64,000 nucleotides of DNA from Streptomyces iconiensis (lineage in GTDB: Bacteria > Actinomycetota > Actinomycetes > Streptomycetales > Streptomycetaceae): NCBI RefSeq assembly GCF_028657195.3, contig NZ_JANCPR020000007.1, forward strand, positions 211,997 to 275,996, written 5' to 3'. Position 1 is the stretch's first letter. Every line of letters starts with the position of its first letter. Below are positions 35,000-46,562 of this stretch, piece after piece. The notes beneath the pieces were generated by a model that worked only from the letters and a program-made list of their open reading frames with translations, was not told where the DNA came from and did not search any database. A program made the translations under genes and the position numbers.

Positions 35000-37900
35000 A
35001 TGGGCGTACGCACCTGGATCAGGGAGTGGCCGGTCTACCGGCAGCTCACCGGCGAAGACCCGCTGGGCCGCGGGGACTCGGCCGCCTCGGAGCACACACG
35101 GAACCTGCGGGCGCGTACGGAGGACGCGGACCGGGTCGTCAAGTCGGTCTGCCCGTACTGCGCCGTCGGCTGCGGCCAGGACGTGTACGTCAAGGACGAG
35201 CAGGTCGTGCAGATCGAGGGCGACCCCGACTCCCCGGTCAGCAGGGGCAGGCTCTGCCCGAAGGGTTCTGCGACGCTCCAGCTCACCACGGGTGACGCAC
35301 GGCGCCACGAGGTGCTCTACCGCCGCCCGTACGCGAAGGACTGGGAACGGCTGGACCTGGAGACGGCCATGGACATGGTCGCCGACCGGGTCGTACGCAC
35401 CCGCGGGGAGACCTGGGAGGAGGAGCGGGACGGCGTGCGCGTCAACCGCACCCTGGGCCTCGCGACGCTCGGTGGCGCGGCGCTCGACAACGAGGAGAAC
35501 TACCTCATCAAGAAGCTGTTCACGGCCCTGGGCGTGGTGCAGATCGAGAACCAGGCGCGGGTCTGCCACAGCTCGACCGTCGCGGGGCTGGGCACCTCGT
35601 TCGGACGCGGCGGCGCCACCACCTTCCTCCAGGACCTCCAGCACGCGGACTGCATCGTCATCGAGGGCTCCAACTTCGCCGAGGCCCACCCCGTCGGCTT
35701 CCAGTGGGTGATGGAGGCCAAGGCGCGCGGAGCCAAGATCATCCACGTCGATCCGCGCTTCACCCGTACGAGTGCGCTGGCGGATCTGCACGTACCGATC
35801 CGCGCGGGAACGGACATCGCGTTCCTCGGCGGCCTCATCAACCATGTGCTGAGCACCGGGGCCGACTTCCGCGAGTACGTCCTCGACTACACCAACGCCT
35901 CCACCCTCGTCGGCGAGGACTTCGCGGACACCGAGGACCTCGACGGCGTCTTCTCGGGCCTCGACGAGCACTCGGGCGACTACGACCTGACCACCTGGCA
36001 GTACGAGGGCGGCGGCTTCGTGCAGGCGGCGGCGGGGGAGCGGGACGCGCTCTACGAGGAACGCGCGGACGGTGAGGAGAGCGGGGACGCGGGGAAGACG
36101 GGGCAGGCCGGGTCCGGGGACAGCGGGAAGGCCGGGCGGGCCGGGAAGGCCGGGGACGGCGGGGTCGGCGCCCGGGAACGTGCAAGCCGGGACGGTGCCG
36201 GGCCGGCGGCTGGCGGCCCCGGCTTCGCGGGCGGTCCCGCCGCTTTCCCGCCGGCCGGGCAGTCCGAGACGCACGGGTCGGGCGGGGCGCCCGTCATCGG
36301 GGAGCGCCGGCACGACCGCACGCTCCAGCACCCGCGCTGCGTCTACCAGATCCTCAAGCGGCACTACGCCCGCTACACCCCCGAGATGGTCGAGGAGACC
36401 TGCGGCATCCCGCGCGCCACCTTCGAGGAGGTGTGCCGCGCGCTGGTGGAGAACTCGGGGCGCGAGCGCACCTCGGCGTTCGCCTACGCCGTCGGCTGGA
36501 CCCAGCACACCGTGGGCGCCCAGTACATCCGCGCCGCGTGCGTACTCCAGCTGCTGCTGGGCAACATCGGCCGCCCAGGCGGCGGTATCCAGGCGCTGCG
36601 CGGGCACGCCAGCATCCAGGGCTCCAGCGACATCCCGACCCTGTTCAACCTGCTGCCCGGCTACATCCCGATGCCGCACGCGCACCAGGACGAGAGCCTG
36701 GCCGACTTCGTCAGCGCCATGCGCACGGACAAGGGCTTCTGGGGCGACATGGGCGCCTACGTCGTCAGCCTGCTCAAGGCGTACTGGGGTGAGGCGGCCA
36801 CGGCTGACAACGACTTCTGCTTCGGCCATCTGCCCCGCCTGACCGGCTCGCACAGCACGTACGACACCGTGCTCGCGCAGCTCAAGGGGGAGTGCAAGGG
36901 CTACTTCCTGCTCGGCGAGAACCCGGCGGTCGGCTCGGCCAACGCCCGTATGCAGCGGCTCGGCATGGCGAACCTCGACTGGCTCGTCGTGCGCGACTTC
37001 TCCCTCATCGAGTCGGCGACCTGGTGGAAGGACGGCCCCGAGACCGAGACCGGCGAACTGCGGACGGAAGACATCGGTACCGAGGTCTTCTTCTTCCCCG
37101 CGGCAGCGCACACGGAGAAAGCGGGCTCGTTCACCAACACCAACCGCATGCTCCAGTGGCACTACCCGGCCAAGGAGCCCGACGGCGAGGCGCGCAGCGA
37201 CCTGTGGTTCACGTACCACCTCGGGCGCCGCATCAAGGAGCGGCTGCGCGGCTCCACCGAGCGGGCAGACCGGCCTGTGCTCGATCTGACCTGGGACTAC
37301 CCGGTCGACGGGCCGCTGGACGAGCCGGTCGCCGAATCCGTGCTCGCCGAGATCAACGGCCGTCACCCGGACGGCAGTCCACTCACCCGCTACCAGGAGC
37401 TGCGTGACGACGGGACCACCACCTGCGGCTGCTGGATCTACTGCGGGGTCTACAAGGACGGCGTCAATCAGGCGGCGCGCAAGAAGCCGCACACCGAACA
37501 GAACTGGATCGCCGCCGAGTGGGCCTGGTCCTGGCCTGCCAACCGGCGCATCCTCTACAACCGCGCCTCCGCCGACCCCGAAGGCGCACCCTGGAGCGCC
37601 GCCAAGTCCCTGGTGTGGTGGGACGAAGCGGACGGCCGCTGGAGCGGCTACGACGTCCCCGACTTCATCGAGGACCGCGCACCCTCCTTCCGCCCGGAGC
37701 CCGGCGCCACGGGGCCCGACGCGCTCTCCGGTACCGACCCGTTCATCATGCAGGCCGACGGAAAGGGCTGGCTGTACGCGCCGGCCGGACTCGTCGACGG
37801 CCCCATGCCCACCCACTACGAGCCGCAGGACTCGCCCGTCACCAACCCCCTCCACCCCCACCAGCAGCGCAGCCCCGTACGGCAGCTCTTCGCGCACGAG

Positions 37901-38428
37901 GACAACCGCTACCACCCCAGCGGCCGGGAGGCCGGCTCCGGCGTCTACCCGTACGTCATCACCACGTACCGGCTCACCGAGCACTTCACGGCGGGAGGTA
38001 TGACCCGCTGGTCGCCGTACCTCTCCGAGCTGCAGCCCGAGTTCTTCTGCGAGGTCTCCCCGCAGCTCGCCTCGGCCCGCGGCCTGGAGCACGCCGGCTG
38101 GGCCACGATCGTCACGGCGCGCGGGGCCGTCGAGGCGCGGGTCCTGGTCACCGCGCGTATGGCGCCGCTGCGGGTGGGCGGCCAGGAGGTTCACCAGATC
38201 GGGCTGCCCTACCACTGGGGGCGCAACGGCTACTCGCGCGGCGACGCGGCCAACGAGCTGACCGCGCTGGCACTCGACCCCAACGTCCACATCCAGGAGG
38301 TCAAGGCGCTCACCGCCGACATCAGGCCCGGACGGCGCCCGCGAGGCCCCGAACTCCTGGCGCTGCTGTCCGGCTACCGCGAGCGCGCGGGGGTCACGGA
38401 AGAGACGGGAACGGAGGTACGCGGGTGA
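35000..38428 (+). CDS. fdhA: Formate dehydrogenase catalytic (molybdopterin) subunit
   Basis: A 1142-residue FDH alpha subunit. The N-terminal [4Fe-4S] site is Cys51, Cys54, Cys58 and a later LCPKG cysteine. The metal ligand is Cys189 in ARVCHSSTVAGLG, so this is a cysteine, not a selenocysteine, enzyme. Molybdopterin-binding segments include GENPAVGSANARM and the C-terminal LPYHWGRNGYSRGDAANEL. No Tat signal is present. An ~85-residue Gly/Ala/Arg-rich insert lies at about 350-435. It oxidises formate to CO2 and passes electrons to FdhB. GGGAGGA precedes the ATG. Confidence 0.93.
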   Translation: MGVRTWIREWPVYRQLTGEDPLGRGDSAASEHTRNLRARTEDADRVVKSVCPYCAVGCGQDVYVKDEQVVQIEGDPDSPVSRGRLCPKGSATLQLTTGDARRHEVLYRRPYAKDWERLDLETAMDMVADRVVRTRGETWEEERDGVRVNRTLGLATLGGAALDNEENYLIKKLFTALGVVQIENQARVCHSSTVAGLGTSFGRGGATTFLQDLQHADCIVIEGSNFAEAHPVGFQWVMEAKARGAKIIHVDPRFTRTSALADLHVPIRAGTDIAFLGGLINHVLSTGADFREYVLDYTNASTLVGEDFADTEDLDGVFSGLDEHSGDYDLTTWQYEGGGFVQAAAGERDALYEERADGEESGDAGKTGQAGSGDSGKAGRAGKAGDGGVGARERASRDGAGPAAGGPGFAGGPAAFPPAGQSETHGSGGAPVIGERRHDRTLQHPRCVYQILKRHYARYTPEMVEETCGIPRATFEEVCRALVENSGRERTSAFAYAVGWTQHTVGAQYIRAACVLQLLLGNIGRPGGGIQALRGHASIQGSSDIPTLFNLLPGYIPMPHAHQDESLADFVSAMRTDKGFWGDMGAYVVSLLKAYWGEAATADNDFCFGHLPRLTGSHSTYDTVLAQLKGECKGYFLLGENPAVGSANARMQRLGMANLDWLVVRDFSLIESATWWKDGPETETGELRTEDIGTEVFFFPAAAHTEKAGSFTNTNRMLQWHYPAKEPDGEARSDLWFTYHLGRRIKERLRGSTERADRPVLDLTWDYPVDGPLDEPVAESVLAEINGRHPDGSPLTRYQELRDDGTTTCGCWIYCGVYKDGVNQAARKKPHTEQNWIAAEWAWSWPANRRILYNRASADPEGAPWSAAKSLVWWDEADGRWSGYDVPDFIEDRAPSFRPEPGATGPDALSGTDPFIMQADGKGWLYAPAGLVDGPMPTHYEPQDSPVTNPLHPHQQRSPVRQLFAHEDNRYHPSGREAGSGVYPYVITTYRLTEHFTAGGMTRWSPYLSELQPEFFCEVSPQLASARGLEHAGWATIVTARGAVEARVLVTARMAPLRVGGQEVHQIGLPYHWGRNGYSRGDAANELTALALDPNVHIQEVKALTADIRPGRRPRGPELLALLSGYRERAGVTEETGTEVRG

Positions 38429-39351
38429 CGGATCAGCTGCCCTGGCCCACCCTGCGGGATGAGGAACGTCCCGCGAGGGTCGGCTTCTTCACCGACACGT
38501 CGGTCTGCATCGGCTGCAAGGCGTGCGAGGTGGCCTGCAAGGAGTGGAACGCGATCCCGGAGGACGGCATGGAGCTGACCGGGATGAGCTACGACAACAC
38601 CCAGGGGCTCGGCGCCTCCACCTGGCGGCACGTCGCCTTCATCGAACAGAGCAGGCCCGCCGAGGCTCTGCCCTCAGCTCCCGACCACTCGGGCGTCGAT
38701 GTCTTCTCCCTCGCGGGACAGGGCTCCGAAGCGCCGGGCACGACCCCGCAGGACGGCTCCGAACTGCGCTGGCTGATGTCCTCCGACGTGTGCAAGCACT
38801 GCACGCACGCGGCGTGCCTGGACGTCTGCCCCACCGGCAGCCTCTTCCGTACGGAGTTCGGCACCGTGGTCGTCCAGGAGGACATCTGCAACGGCTGCGG
38901 CTACTGCGTGCCCGCCTGCCCGTACGGCGTCATCGAGCAACGGCCGGGCGACGGACGCGCGTTCAAGTGCACCATGTGCTACGACCGGCTCGGCGCCGGA
39001 CAGGAGCCCGCCTGCGCGAAGGCGTGCCCCACCGAGTCCATCAGGTTCGGCCCGCTCGACGCGCTGCGCGAGCAGGCCGAACGGCGGGTCGGGGAACTCC
39101 AGGCTGCCGGAGTGAGCGGCGCCAGGCTCTACGGCGCGGACCCGGAGGACGGCGTCGGCGGCGACGGCGCGTTCTTCCTCCTGCTGGACGAACCCGAGGT
39201 CTACGGCCTGCCGCCCGACCCCGTCGTCACCACCCGCGACCTGCCCGCGATGTGGCGGCACGCGGGTACGGCCGCGCTCACTCTGCTCGCCGGAGCCGCC
39301 GCCGTCTTCGCCGGAACGGGCCGCGCCGGAAAGGGGACAGCACGCCGATGA
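38425..39351 (+). CDS. fdhB: Formate dehydrogenase iron-sulfur subunit
   Basis: A 308-residue ferredoxin-type subunit from GTG 38425, overlapping the fdhA stop (GTGA). Four cysteine groups for four [4Fe-4S] clusters are visible: CIGCKACEVAC, CKHCTHAACLDVCP, CNGCGYCVPACP and CTMCYDR ... CAKACP. One hydrophobic span near the C-terminus (TAALTLLAGAAAVFAG) probably anchors it in the membrane. It relays electrons from FdhA to the NrfD-type subunit. Confidence 0.93.
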   Translation: MTDQLPWPTLRDEERPARVGFFTDTSVCIGCKACEVACKEWNAIPEDGMELTGMSYDNTQGLGASTWRHVAFIEQSRPAEALPSAPDHSGVDVFSLAGQGSEAPGTTPQDGSELRWLMSSDVCKHCTHAACLDVCPTGSLFRTEFGTVVVQEDICNGCGYCVPACPYGVIEQRPGDGRAFKCTMCYDRLGAGQEPACAKACPTESIRFGPLDALREQAERRVGELQAAGVSGARLYGADPEDGVGGDGAFFLLLDEPEVYGLPPDPVVTTRDLPAMWRHAGTAALTLLAGAAAVFAGTGRAGKGTARR

Positions 39352-40367
39352 GCAGCACACCGACGAGCGGCAACGGATCGGAACCCGCCACGCCGGGCCC
39401 GTGGCGCCGGCGCCGCAAGGGAGGGCGGCGCAGCGGCAGGGGCGAGCAAACCGTGGTCCCGCGCGCCGAGTTCACCTCCTACTACGGCAAGCCCGTCCTC
39501 AACATCCCCGCGTGGAAGCCCGCCAACATCGCCGGGTACTTCTTCCTCGGCGGCCTCGCAGGCGCGGGCTCGGTGCTGGCAACCGGCGCGCATCTGACCG
39601 GCAGCCCGGTGACGGCACGCGCGCTCAAGGTCTCCTCGACGGTCGCGATCGCGGGCTCGGCCGCAGCCCTCATCCATGACCTCGGCAGGCCCTCACGGTT
39701 CGCGAACATGCTGCGCGTCGTCAAGCCCACCTCGCCCATGAGCATGGGCTCCTGGCTGCTCGCCGCCTACGGTCCGGCAGCGGGCGCCGCCGCCGTCAGC
39801 GACCTCACGGGGCTGCTGCCGCGCACCGGCACGGCCGCGACCGTCGGCGCCGGGCTCCTCGGCCCCGCCGTCGCCACCTACACCGCCGTCCTGGCAGCCG
39901 ATACGGCCGTGCCTGCCTGGCACGAGGGCTACCGCGAGCTGCCGTTCGTCTTCGCGGGCTCCGCGACCGCTGCCGCCGCCGGAATGGCCCTGCTCACCGG
40001 CCCCACGGGCGAGGCACGTGCCGCGCGGGGCGCCGCACTGTTCGGCGCAGCGCTGGAGAGCGGCGCGACCCGGGCGATGGAGGGCCGCCTCGGCATGATC
40101 GCCGAGACCTACCGCACCGGCACGGCGGGACGCTTCTCGCGCGCGGCGAAGGGCCTCACCGCCGCGGGGGCCCTGTGCGCGACGGCCGCCACCCGGTCAC
40201 GTACCGCAGCGGTGCTCTCCGGCGGCGCCCTGCTGGCCGCCTCCGCCTGCACCCGGCTGGCGGTCTTCCACGCGGGCCGCGCCTCGGCCGAGGACCCGAA
40301 GTACACCGTCGTACCCCAGCGCGAGCGCCTGGACCGCCGCAGGGCCGGTGCGGCGCCCGCGCGATGA
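39348..40367 (+). CDS. NrfD-type membrane subunit of formate dehydrogenase
   Basis: A 339-residue polytopic protein of the NrfD/PsrC family, coupled to fdhB by an ATGA overlap. After a basic N-terminal tail (about 35 residues) come YYGKPVLNIPAWKP and about eight hydrophobic spans, with HDLGRPSRFANMLRVVKPTSPMS being the family signature region. It would pass electrons to menaquinone in place of a cytochrome b subunit. Confidence 0.9.
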   Translation: MSSTPTSGNGSEPATPGPWRRRRKGGRRSGRGEQTVVPRAEFTSYYGKPVLNIPAWKPANIAGYFFLGGLAGAGSVLATGAHLTGSPVTARALKVSSTVAIAGSAAALIHDLGRPSRFANMLRVVKPTSPMSMGSWLLAAYGPAAGAAAVSDLTGLLPRTGTAATVGAGLLGPAVATYTAVLAADTAVPAWHEGYRELPFVFAGSATAAAAGMALLTGPTGEARAARGAALFGAALESGATRAMEGRLGMIAETYRTGTAGRFSRAAKGLTAAGALCATAATRSRTAAVLSGGALLAASACTRLAVFHAGRASAEDPKYTVVPQRERLDRRRAGAAPAR

Positions 40368-40464
40368 CACCGTGCGCGGGGACCGGGCGCACCCGGACGT
40401 GTGCGCGGGGACCGGGTGCGCCGTGCCGGCATGCGCGTCGTGCCGAAGGGGGTGATCCGCTTCC

Positions 40465-41331
40465 ATGGCTGAGGGCCGTGCGGGCGCGGTCAGGGGCACT
40501 CTCCGGGTGATGACGGTGAACGTGCTGGAGCGGACCTACGCGGACTGGGACCGGCGCAGGCACGTACTGGCCCGGGGCATCGAGAGCTGGCGCCCCGACA
40601 TCGTCGCGCTGCAAGAGGTGGTCGGGGAAGGGGACCACGACGGAACCGCCGAACTGCTGGGCGGCGGCTGGCAGTTGGTCGCGCACCCCCGCTGGTCGGC
40701 GAGCGGCGTCGGCGCCGTACTGGCGAGCCGCTGGCCGCTCGGCGCCGTACGGGCGACCGCCTTCCCGGACACGGGGCGGACGGAAGCGGGCGCGTGGCGT
40801 GGCCTGACGGTGGTGGAGGTGCGGGCTCCGGGGCCGTTCGGGACGGTACTGATCGCTCACCACAAGCCGAGCTGGCCCCGGGGGTACGAGGCGGAGCGCG
40901 AGGCGCAGGCCGTCATGGCGGCCCGGCTGATCGACTCCATGGCGGGCTCGGGGCACGTCGTGCTGCTGGGCGACTTCGACGCGGCTCCGGACGCGGCCAG
41001 CGTCCGGTTCTGGACGGGGCGCCAGTCGCTGGACGGCGTGAGCGTCTGTTACCTGGACGCGTGGGCGGCGGCCCACCCGGACGAGCCAGGCCACACGTTC
41101 TCGCCGGCCAACCCCCTTGTCCGGCGCGGCGACATGCCGGAGGACGAGGGGCGGCGCATCGACTACGTCATGGTCCGCTGCGGCGACCACGGGCCGACAC
41201 TCCACGTCACGCGGTGCGAGCGGGTGTTCGCCGAGGCGGTGGACGGTGTGTGGGCGAGCGACCACTACGGTCTCGTCGCCGACCTGGTCCCGCCGGCGCA
41301 TCCGCCGGGCTCCTGGCGCGACCGCGGCTGA
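40465..41331 (+). CDS. Endonuclease/exonuclease/phosphatase-family hydrolase
   Basis: A 288-residue EEP-fold metal-dependent hydrolase. Motifs in order: VMTVNVLE, PDIVALQEV (metal Glu), AHHKPSW, LLGDFDAAPD, RRIDYVMV and the catalytic WASDHYGLVADL. No signal peptide is evident. Members cleave phosphodiesters of DNA, lipids or sugars; the substrate is unknown. ATG 40465 has an AAGGGGG stretch upstream. It follows the fdh operon after 97 bp that contain two copies of TGCGCGGGGACCGGG. Confidence 0.85.
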   Translation: MAEGRAGAVRGTLRVMTVNVLERTYADWDRRRHVLARGIESWRPDIVALQEVVGEGDHDGTAELLGGGWQLVAHPRWSASGVGAVLASRWPLGAVRATAFPDTGRTEAGAWRGLTVVEVRAPGPFGTVLIAHHKPSWPRGYEAEREAQAVMAARLIDSMAGSGHVVLLGDFDAAPDAASVRFWTGRQSLDGVSVCYLDAWAAAHPDEPGHTFSPANPLVRRGDMPEDEGRRIDYVMVRCGDHGPTLHVTRCERVFAEAVDGVWASDHYGLVADLVPPAHPPGSWRDRG

Positions 41332-41543
41332 ATCCGTCACGCTGTGCTCGCTCCCGTCACCACGCGGGGCCGGTCCGTCCGGATGCCGAACGGGCCGCGC
41401 GCCCGGTTTTAGCACCCCCGGGGCCGGGCCACCCGGAACACAGGCCCCGTAAGCGTCACGTCCGAGGGGCGAGGGGCGGAAGGGGTGAGGGGCCGAGGGG
41501 GACGAATATCGTGCCGGCGCGTGGCGTCGGCGGAGGTGTGGAG

Positions 41544-42311
41544 ATGGATGCGGCTTCAGGGGCGCCCTGCTGGGTGAGCCTGACAACGGGTGACATGGCA
41601 GCGACGGAGGACTTCTACGGAGCGGTACTGGACTGGTCGTTCGAGGACGGCACGCTGGGGCCTGAGTTCCGGGTGGCCACGCAGGACGGTGAGCCGGTCG
41701 CGGGGTTCAACGAGACGAGTGTCTCGCCGGGGCTGGCGGTGCGCTGGACGGTGTTCTTCGCCGTGACCAGCGCGGATGAGGCCGCCTCGCGCGTCGTGGA
41801 GCGGGGCGCGACCGTCGCTGTCGGCCCCCTTGAGCTGGGCAGGGGCCGTGCGGTGGTGGCGGCCGACCGGGACTGCGCCGCCTTCGGGCTGTGGGAGGGT
41901 GACCGCGCTCCGGGCTGGGCCATCGGCGCCGGGCATGCGCCTGCCTGGCTGGAACTGCACACCAACGACGCGTTCGCCGCCGCCCTTTTCTACGGTGAGG
42001 TCTTCGACTGGGCCAAGTCCCCCGGCTACCGGGTGAGTTACGAGGAACAGCACGACGAGGTGCGGCTCCTCGTCGGTGGTGAGCCGGTCGCCGCACTCAT
42101 CGGAGGCGGTATTGAGGCGACGCCCGACCCCCGGCTGCGTGCCCGCTGGGAGGTCTCCTTCCCGGTGCGGGACGTAGGCGCGGCGACGGCTGCCGCGGTC
42201 GGCGCCGGCGGCGAGGTCGTCACGCTGCCCTACGAGACGCCCCGGGGTACCGCCGTGACGCTGCGCGATCCGCAAGGCGCCCTGTTCTCGCTCCTCGGTC
42301 CCGCCGACTGA
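41544..42311 (+). CDS. VOC-family protein (two glyoxalase-like modules)
   Basis: A 255-residue protein with two vicinal-oxygen-chelate halves: WVSLTTGDMAATEDFYGAVL at the start and WLELHTNDAFAAALFYGEVF near 135. Each resembles the EthD/CFP32-type glyoxalase fold. Metal ligands are incomplete, so it may bind antibiotics or other ligands without catalysis. GGAGGTG precedes ATG 41544. Confidence 0.85.
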   Translation: MDAASGAPCWVSLTTGDMAATEDFYGAVLDWSFEDGTLGPEFRVATQDGEPVAGFNETSVSPGLAVRWTVFFAVTSADEAASRVVERGATVAVGPLELGRGRAVVAADRDCAAFGLWEGDRAPGWAIGAGHAPAWLELHTNDAFAAALFYGEVFDWAKSPGYRVSYEEQHDEVRLLVGGEPVAALIGGGIEATPDPRLRARWEVSFPVRDVGAATAAAVGAGGEVVTLPYETPRGTAVTLRDPQGALFSLLGPAD

Positions 42312-42362
42312 CTCCTCGGTCCCGACTCGGTCCCGACGCCTGACCGCGCCGCGCGCATCCCG

Positions 42363-42393
42363 GATGCGGGCACTGGCCCAGAATGCCCGCATC
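42363..42393. terminator. Candidate bidirectional terminator
   Basis: GATGCGGGC (42363-42371) and GCCCGCATC (42385-42393) form a 9-bp stem between the convergent VOC and hemerythrin genes. Confidence 0.6.
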
Positions 42394-42463
42394 TGGGACG
42401 CGCGTGGTTGCCGGGGCCCGGGGGCAGGGGGCCCGGCGCCCGGGGGAGTGGCCGGGCAGGGCG

Positions 42464-43060
42464 TCAGTAGTCGTCGTTCGGGCCGCGGGTCGAGTTGACC
42501 GCGTCACGGGCCCGGTCGACGAGGGAGGCGAAGGGGCCCACGGCCCACTGCGCCGTCCTCGATCCTGCCGTGGCCGGGTGCGGGTGGGTGGGCGCCACCT
42601 TCTCCACGGCCAGCAGCCGCTTGCCCAGCCGGCTGCGCTGCTCCTGGTCGTACACGCGCCGCAGGACGGTGAACTCCTCGCGCTCCTCGCGGTCGGCGTG
42701 TTCGCTCACGGACTCCTCGAACTCGTCGAGCAGGGTACGGAATCGCTCGCTGTCGACGTCAAGCCGCTCCAGTTCGGAGAGAACCTTGGTGGCCTCCTTC
42801 TCCTCCTCGTTGCGTGCCTCGGCCTCCCGCTCTCCCACCAGCTCCTTCGTCCGCGGCCTGACGACCATCTCCTCGGCGGTCTCGTGCACCGCCAGCACCA
42901 TCCTCAGCTGGTCGAACCGTTCCTGACGCCGCTCGGCCGGCCCGTTACGCACGGCGGCGAACAGGTCGCGTATCCGGGCGTGCTGCGTCAGCAGGATGCC
43001 GACGACGTCGTCCTCGGGAAGCCGTGCGGCCTGGGCGCGCTCGATCTGCGCAGTACTCAC
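42464..43060 (-). CDS. Hemerythrin HHE domain protein
   Basis: A 198-residue four-helix protein from GTG 43060 (RBS GGAGAGGA). Di-iron ligands are seen in LTQHARIRDLF, LAVHETAEEMVV and SEHADREEREEF. Such proteins bind O2, NO or sense redox state in the cytoplasm. The C-terminal 50 residues are an added tail. It stands alone between convergent and divergent neighbours, next to stress-related genes. Confidence 0.88.
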   Translation of the reverse strand: MSTAQIERAQAARLPEDDVVGILLTQHARIRDLFAAVRNGPAERRQERFDQLRMVLAVHETAEEMVVRPRTKELVGEREAEARNEEEKEATKVLSELERLDVDSERFRTLLDEFEESVSEHADREEREEFTVLRRVYDQEQRSRLGKRLLAVEKVAPTHPHPATAGSRTAQWAVGPFASLVDRARDAVNSTRGPNDDY

Positions 43061-43275
43061 GGCGTGTCCTCTCCTGTCGAATGACGTGCCTGTCGGGCGC
43101 CGGGTAACACCACGCACGCCGTACGAAACCCGCACCGGCCGGGGCCGCGGGGGCGCTCACACCGGCCCGGGTGCGGCTGTTTCGGACCGCCCTTTCCCGG
43201 CCACGCATGAGGCATGCACGACGTGCCCGGTGTGCCGGGCGGACCGCGTACACCGTGAGGGGATACGGCAGGACG

Positions 43276-44121
43276 ATGGGTGAGACGCTCGCGCTGATGT
43301 CGGCTCTGTACTTCGGGGCCACGCACTTCCTGAACGGGCTGCTAGCGCGCCGCGTGGACAGCGCCGCCGTGGCCCTCATCGGCCAGATGGGCGGCACGGC
43401 CCTCGTCCTCGCCGTCGCGCCCTTCGTCGCAGCGCCGCACATCGGCGCCGGCGCACTGGGCTGGGGAGCGCTCTCGGGAGTCGGTACAGGTCTGGGCGTT
43501 GCCTTCCTCTACCGGGGCATGAGCGGCGGACGCTTCAGCGTCGTCGTTCCGTTGAGCGACGTGGCAGCCGTCGCCCTCCCGGTACTCGTGGGCGTCGCGC
43601 TGCTGGGCGACAGGCCGGGGCTGCCGGCCTGGTGCGGCATCGCCGTGGCGCCGCCCGCGCTGTGGCTCATCTCCCGCTCAGGGCGCGCCGACACACACGG
43701 CGAAACCGCCACCGCCTCGGGAGCCGGTGACGGCTTCCTCGCCGGAGTCGGCTTCGCCCTCCAGTTCGTCGCGCTCTCCCAGGCCGACCCGGCCGCCGGC
43801 CTGTGGCCCCTGGTCGCCAGCCGCGCCGCCTCGGTCCTGGCCCTTCTCCCCCTGGCCGTACACCGGCCGGGCCGGCTGCGCATGCCCCGGGGACCCGCCT
43901 GGGGTTGCCTCGGTGCCGGGGCGCTCGGCACGGTGGCGATCACGCTCTACACCCTCGCCACCCGCGAGCAACTGCTGTCCCTCGCCGTCGTCCTCACCGC
44001 GCTCTATCCGGCCATCCCCGTCCTGCTCGGCGTCACCGTCCTGCGTGAGCGCCTCACCCGGGCACAGGCGCTCGGCCTCGTCTGCGCGGGGGCCGCGGTC
44101 GCACTGCTCTCCCTGGCATAG
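43276..44121 (+). CDS. EamA/DMT-family transporter
   Basis: A 281-residue membrane protein with about ten spans in two EamA repeats (second ends with ALYPAIPVLLGVTVLRERLT, a typical DMT hallmark). ATG 43276 starts right at the first span (LALMSALYFGATHFLNGLL). The longer frame adds an Arg-rich non-coding stretch. It exports metabolites or amino acids; the substrate is unknown. Confidence 0.87.
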   Translation: MGETLALMSALYFGATHFLNGLLARRVDSAAVALIGQMGGTALVLAVAPFVAAPHIGAGALGWGALSGVGTGLGVAFLYRGMSGGRFSVVVPLSDVAAVALPVLVGVALLGDRPGLPAWCGIAVAPPALWLISRSGRADTHGETATASGAGDGFLAGVGFALQFVALSQADPAAGLWPLVASRAASVLALLPLAVHRPGRLRMPRGPAWGCLGAGALGTVAITLYTLATREQLLSLAVVLTALYPAIPVLLGVTVLRERLTRAQALGLVCAGAAVALLSLA

Positions 44122-44124
44122 CCG

Positions 44125-44154
44125 GCGCCCCGGAGCACGCGTGCTCCGGGGCGC
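44125..44154. terminator. Perfect 30-bp palindrome, probable terminator
   Basis: The sequence from GCGCCCCGGAGCACG (44125-44139) to its exact complement (44140-44154) reads the same on both strands. It begins 3 bp after the EamA stop and faces the convergent catalase gene. Confidence 0.75.
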
Positions 44155-44163
44155 TGTCCGCTC

Positions 44164-44243
44164 GGTACTCCGGCCGCCCGGTGCTCCGGCCGCCCGGTGC
44201 TCCGGCGGCTCGGTGCTCCGGCGGCTCGGTGCCGCGGCCGGTC
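44164..44243. repeat. Five tandem 16-bp repeats
   Basis: GGTGCTCCGGCCGCCC-type units repeat at 44164, 44180, 44196, 44212 and 44228; copies 3 and 4 are identical and copy 5 is degenerate. They run up to the catalase stop and share GTGCTCCGG with the adjacent palindrome, from which they may have grown. Confidence 0.85.
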
Positions 44244-44246
44244 GGT

Positions 44247-46499
<2,253 letters not shown>

Positions 46500-46537
46500 G
46501 GTTCCTCCTGGCTGCGAATGTGGCGACCTGGCCAGGG

Positions 46538-46562
46538 GTATCCGCGTGGCCGGTGCCGAAAC
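46538..46562 (-). promoter_or_regulatory. SigB-type promoter of the catalase gene
   Basis: On the minus strand GTTT (46562-46559) is followed after 15 nt by GGATAC (46543-46538). The stress-sigma consensus in Streptomyces is about GNNT, 14-16 nt, GGGTAY, so one base differs. The spacing to the start codon is suitable. Confidence 0.6.

Noticed and set aside
35561..35570. Selenocysteine formate dehydrogenase
   Set aside because: The metal-ligand codon is TGC (Cys189), with no in-frame TGA.
34409..38290. A 1293-codon open frame on the minus strand
   Set aside because: It lies antisense to ku and fdhA, which have full family motifs; it shows no domain and exists because high third-position GC removes stops.
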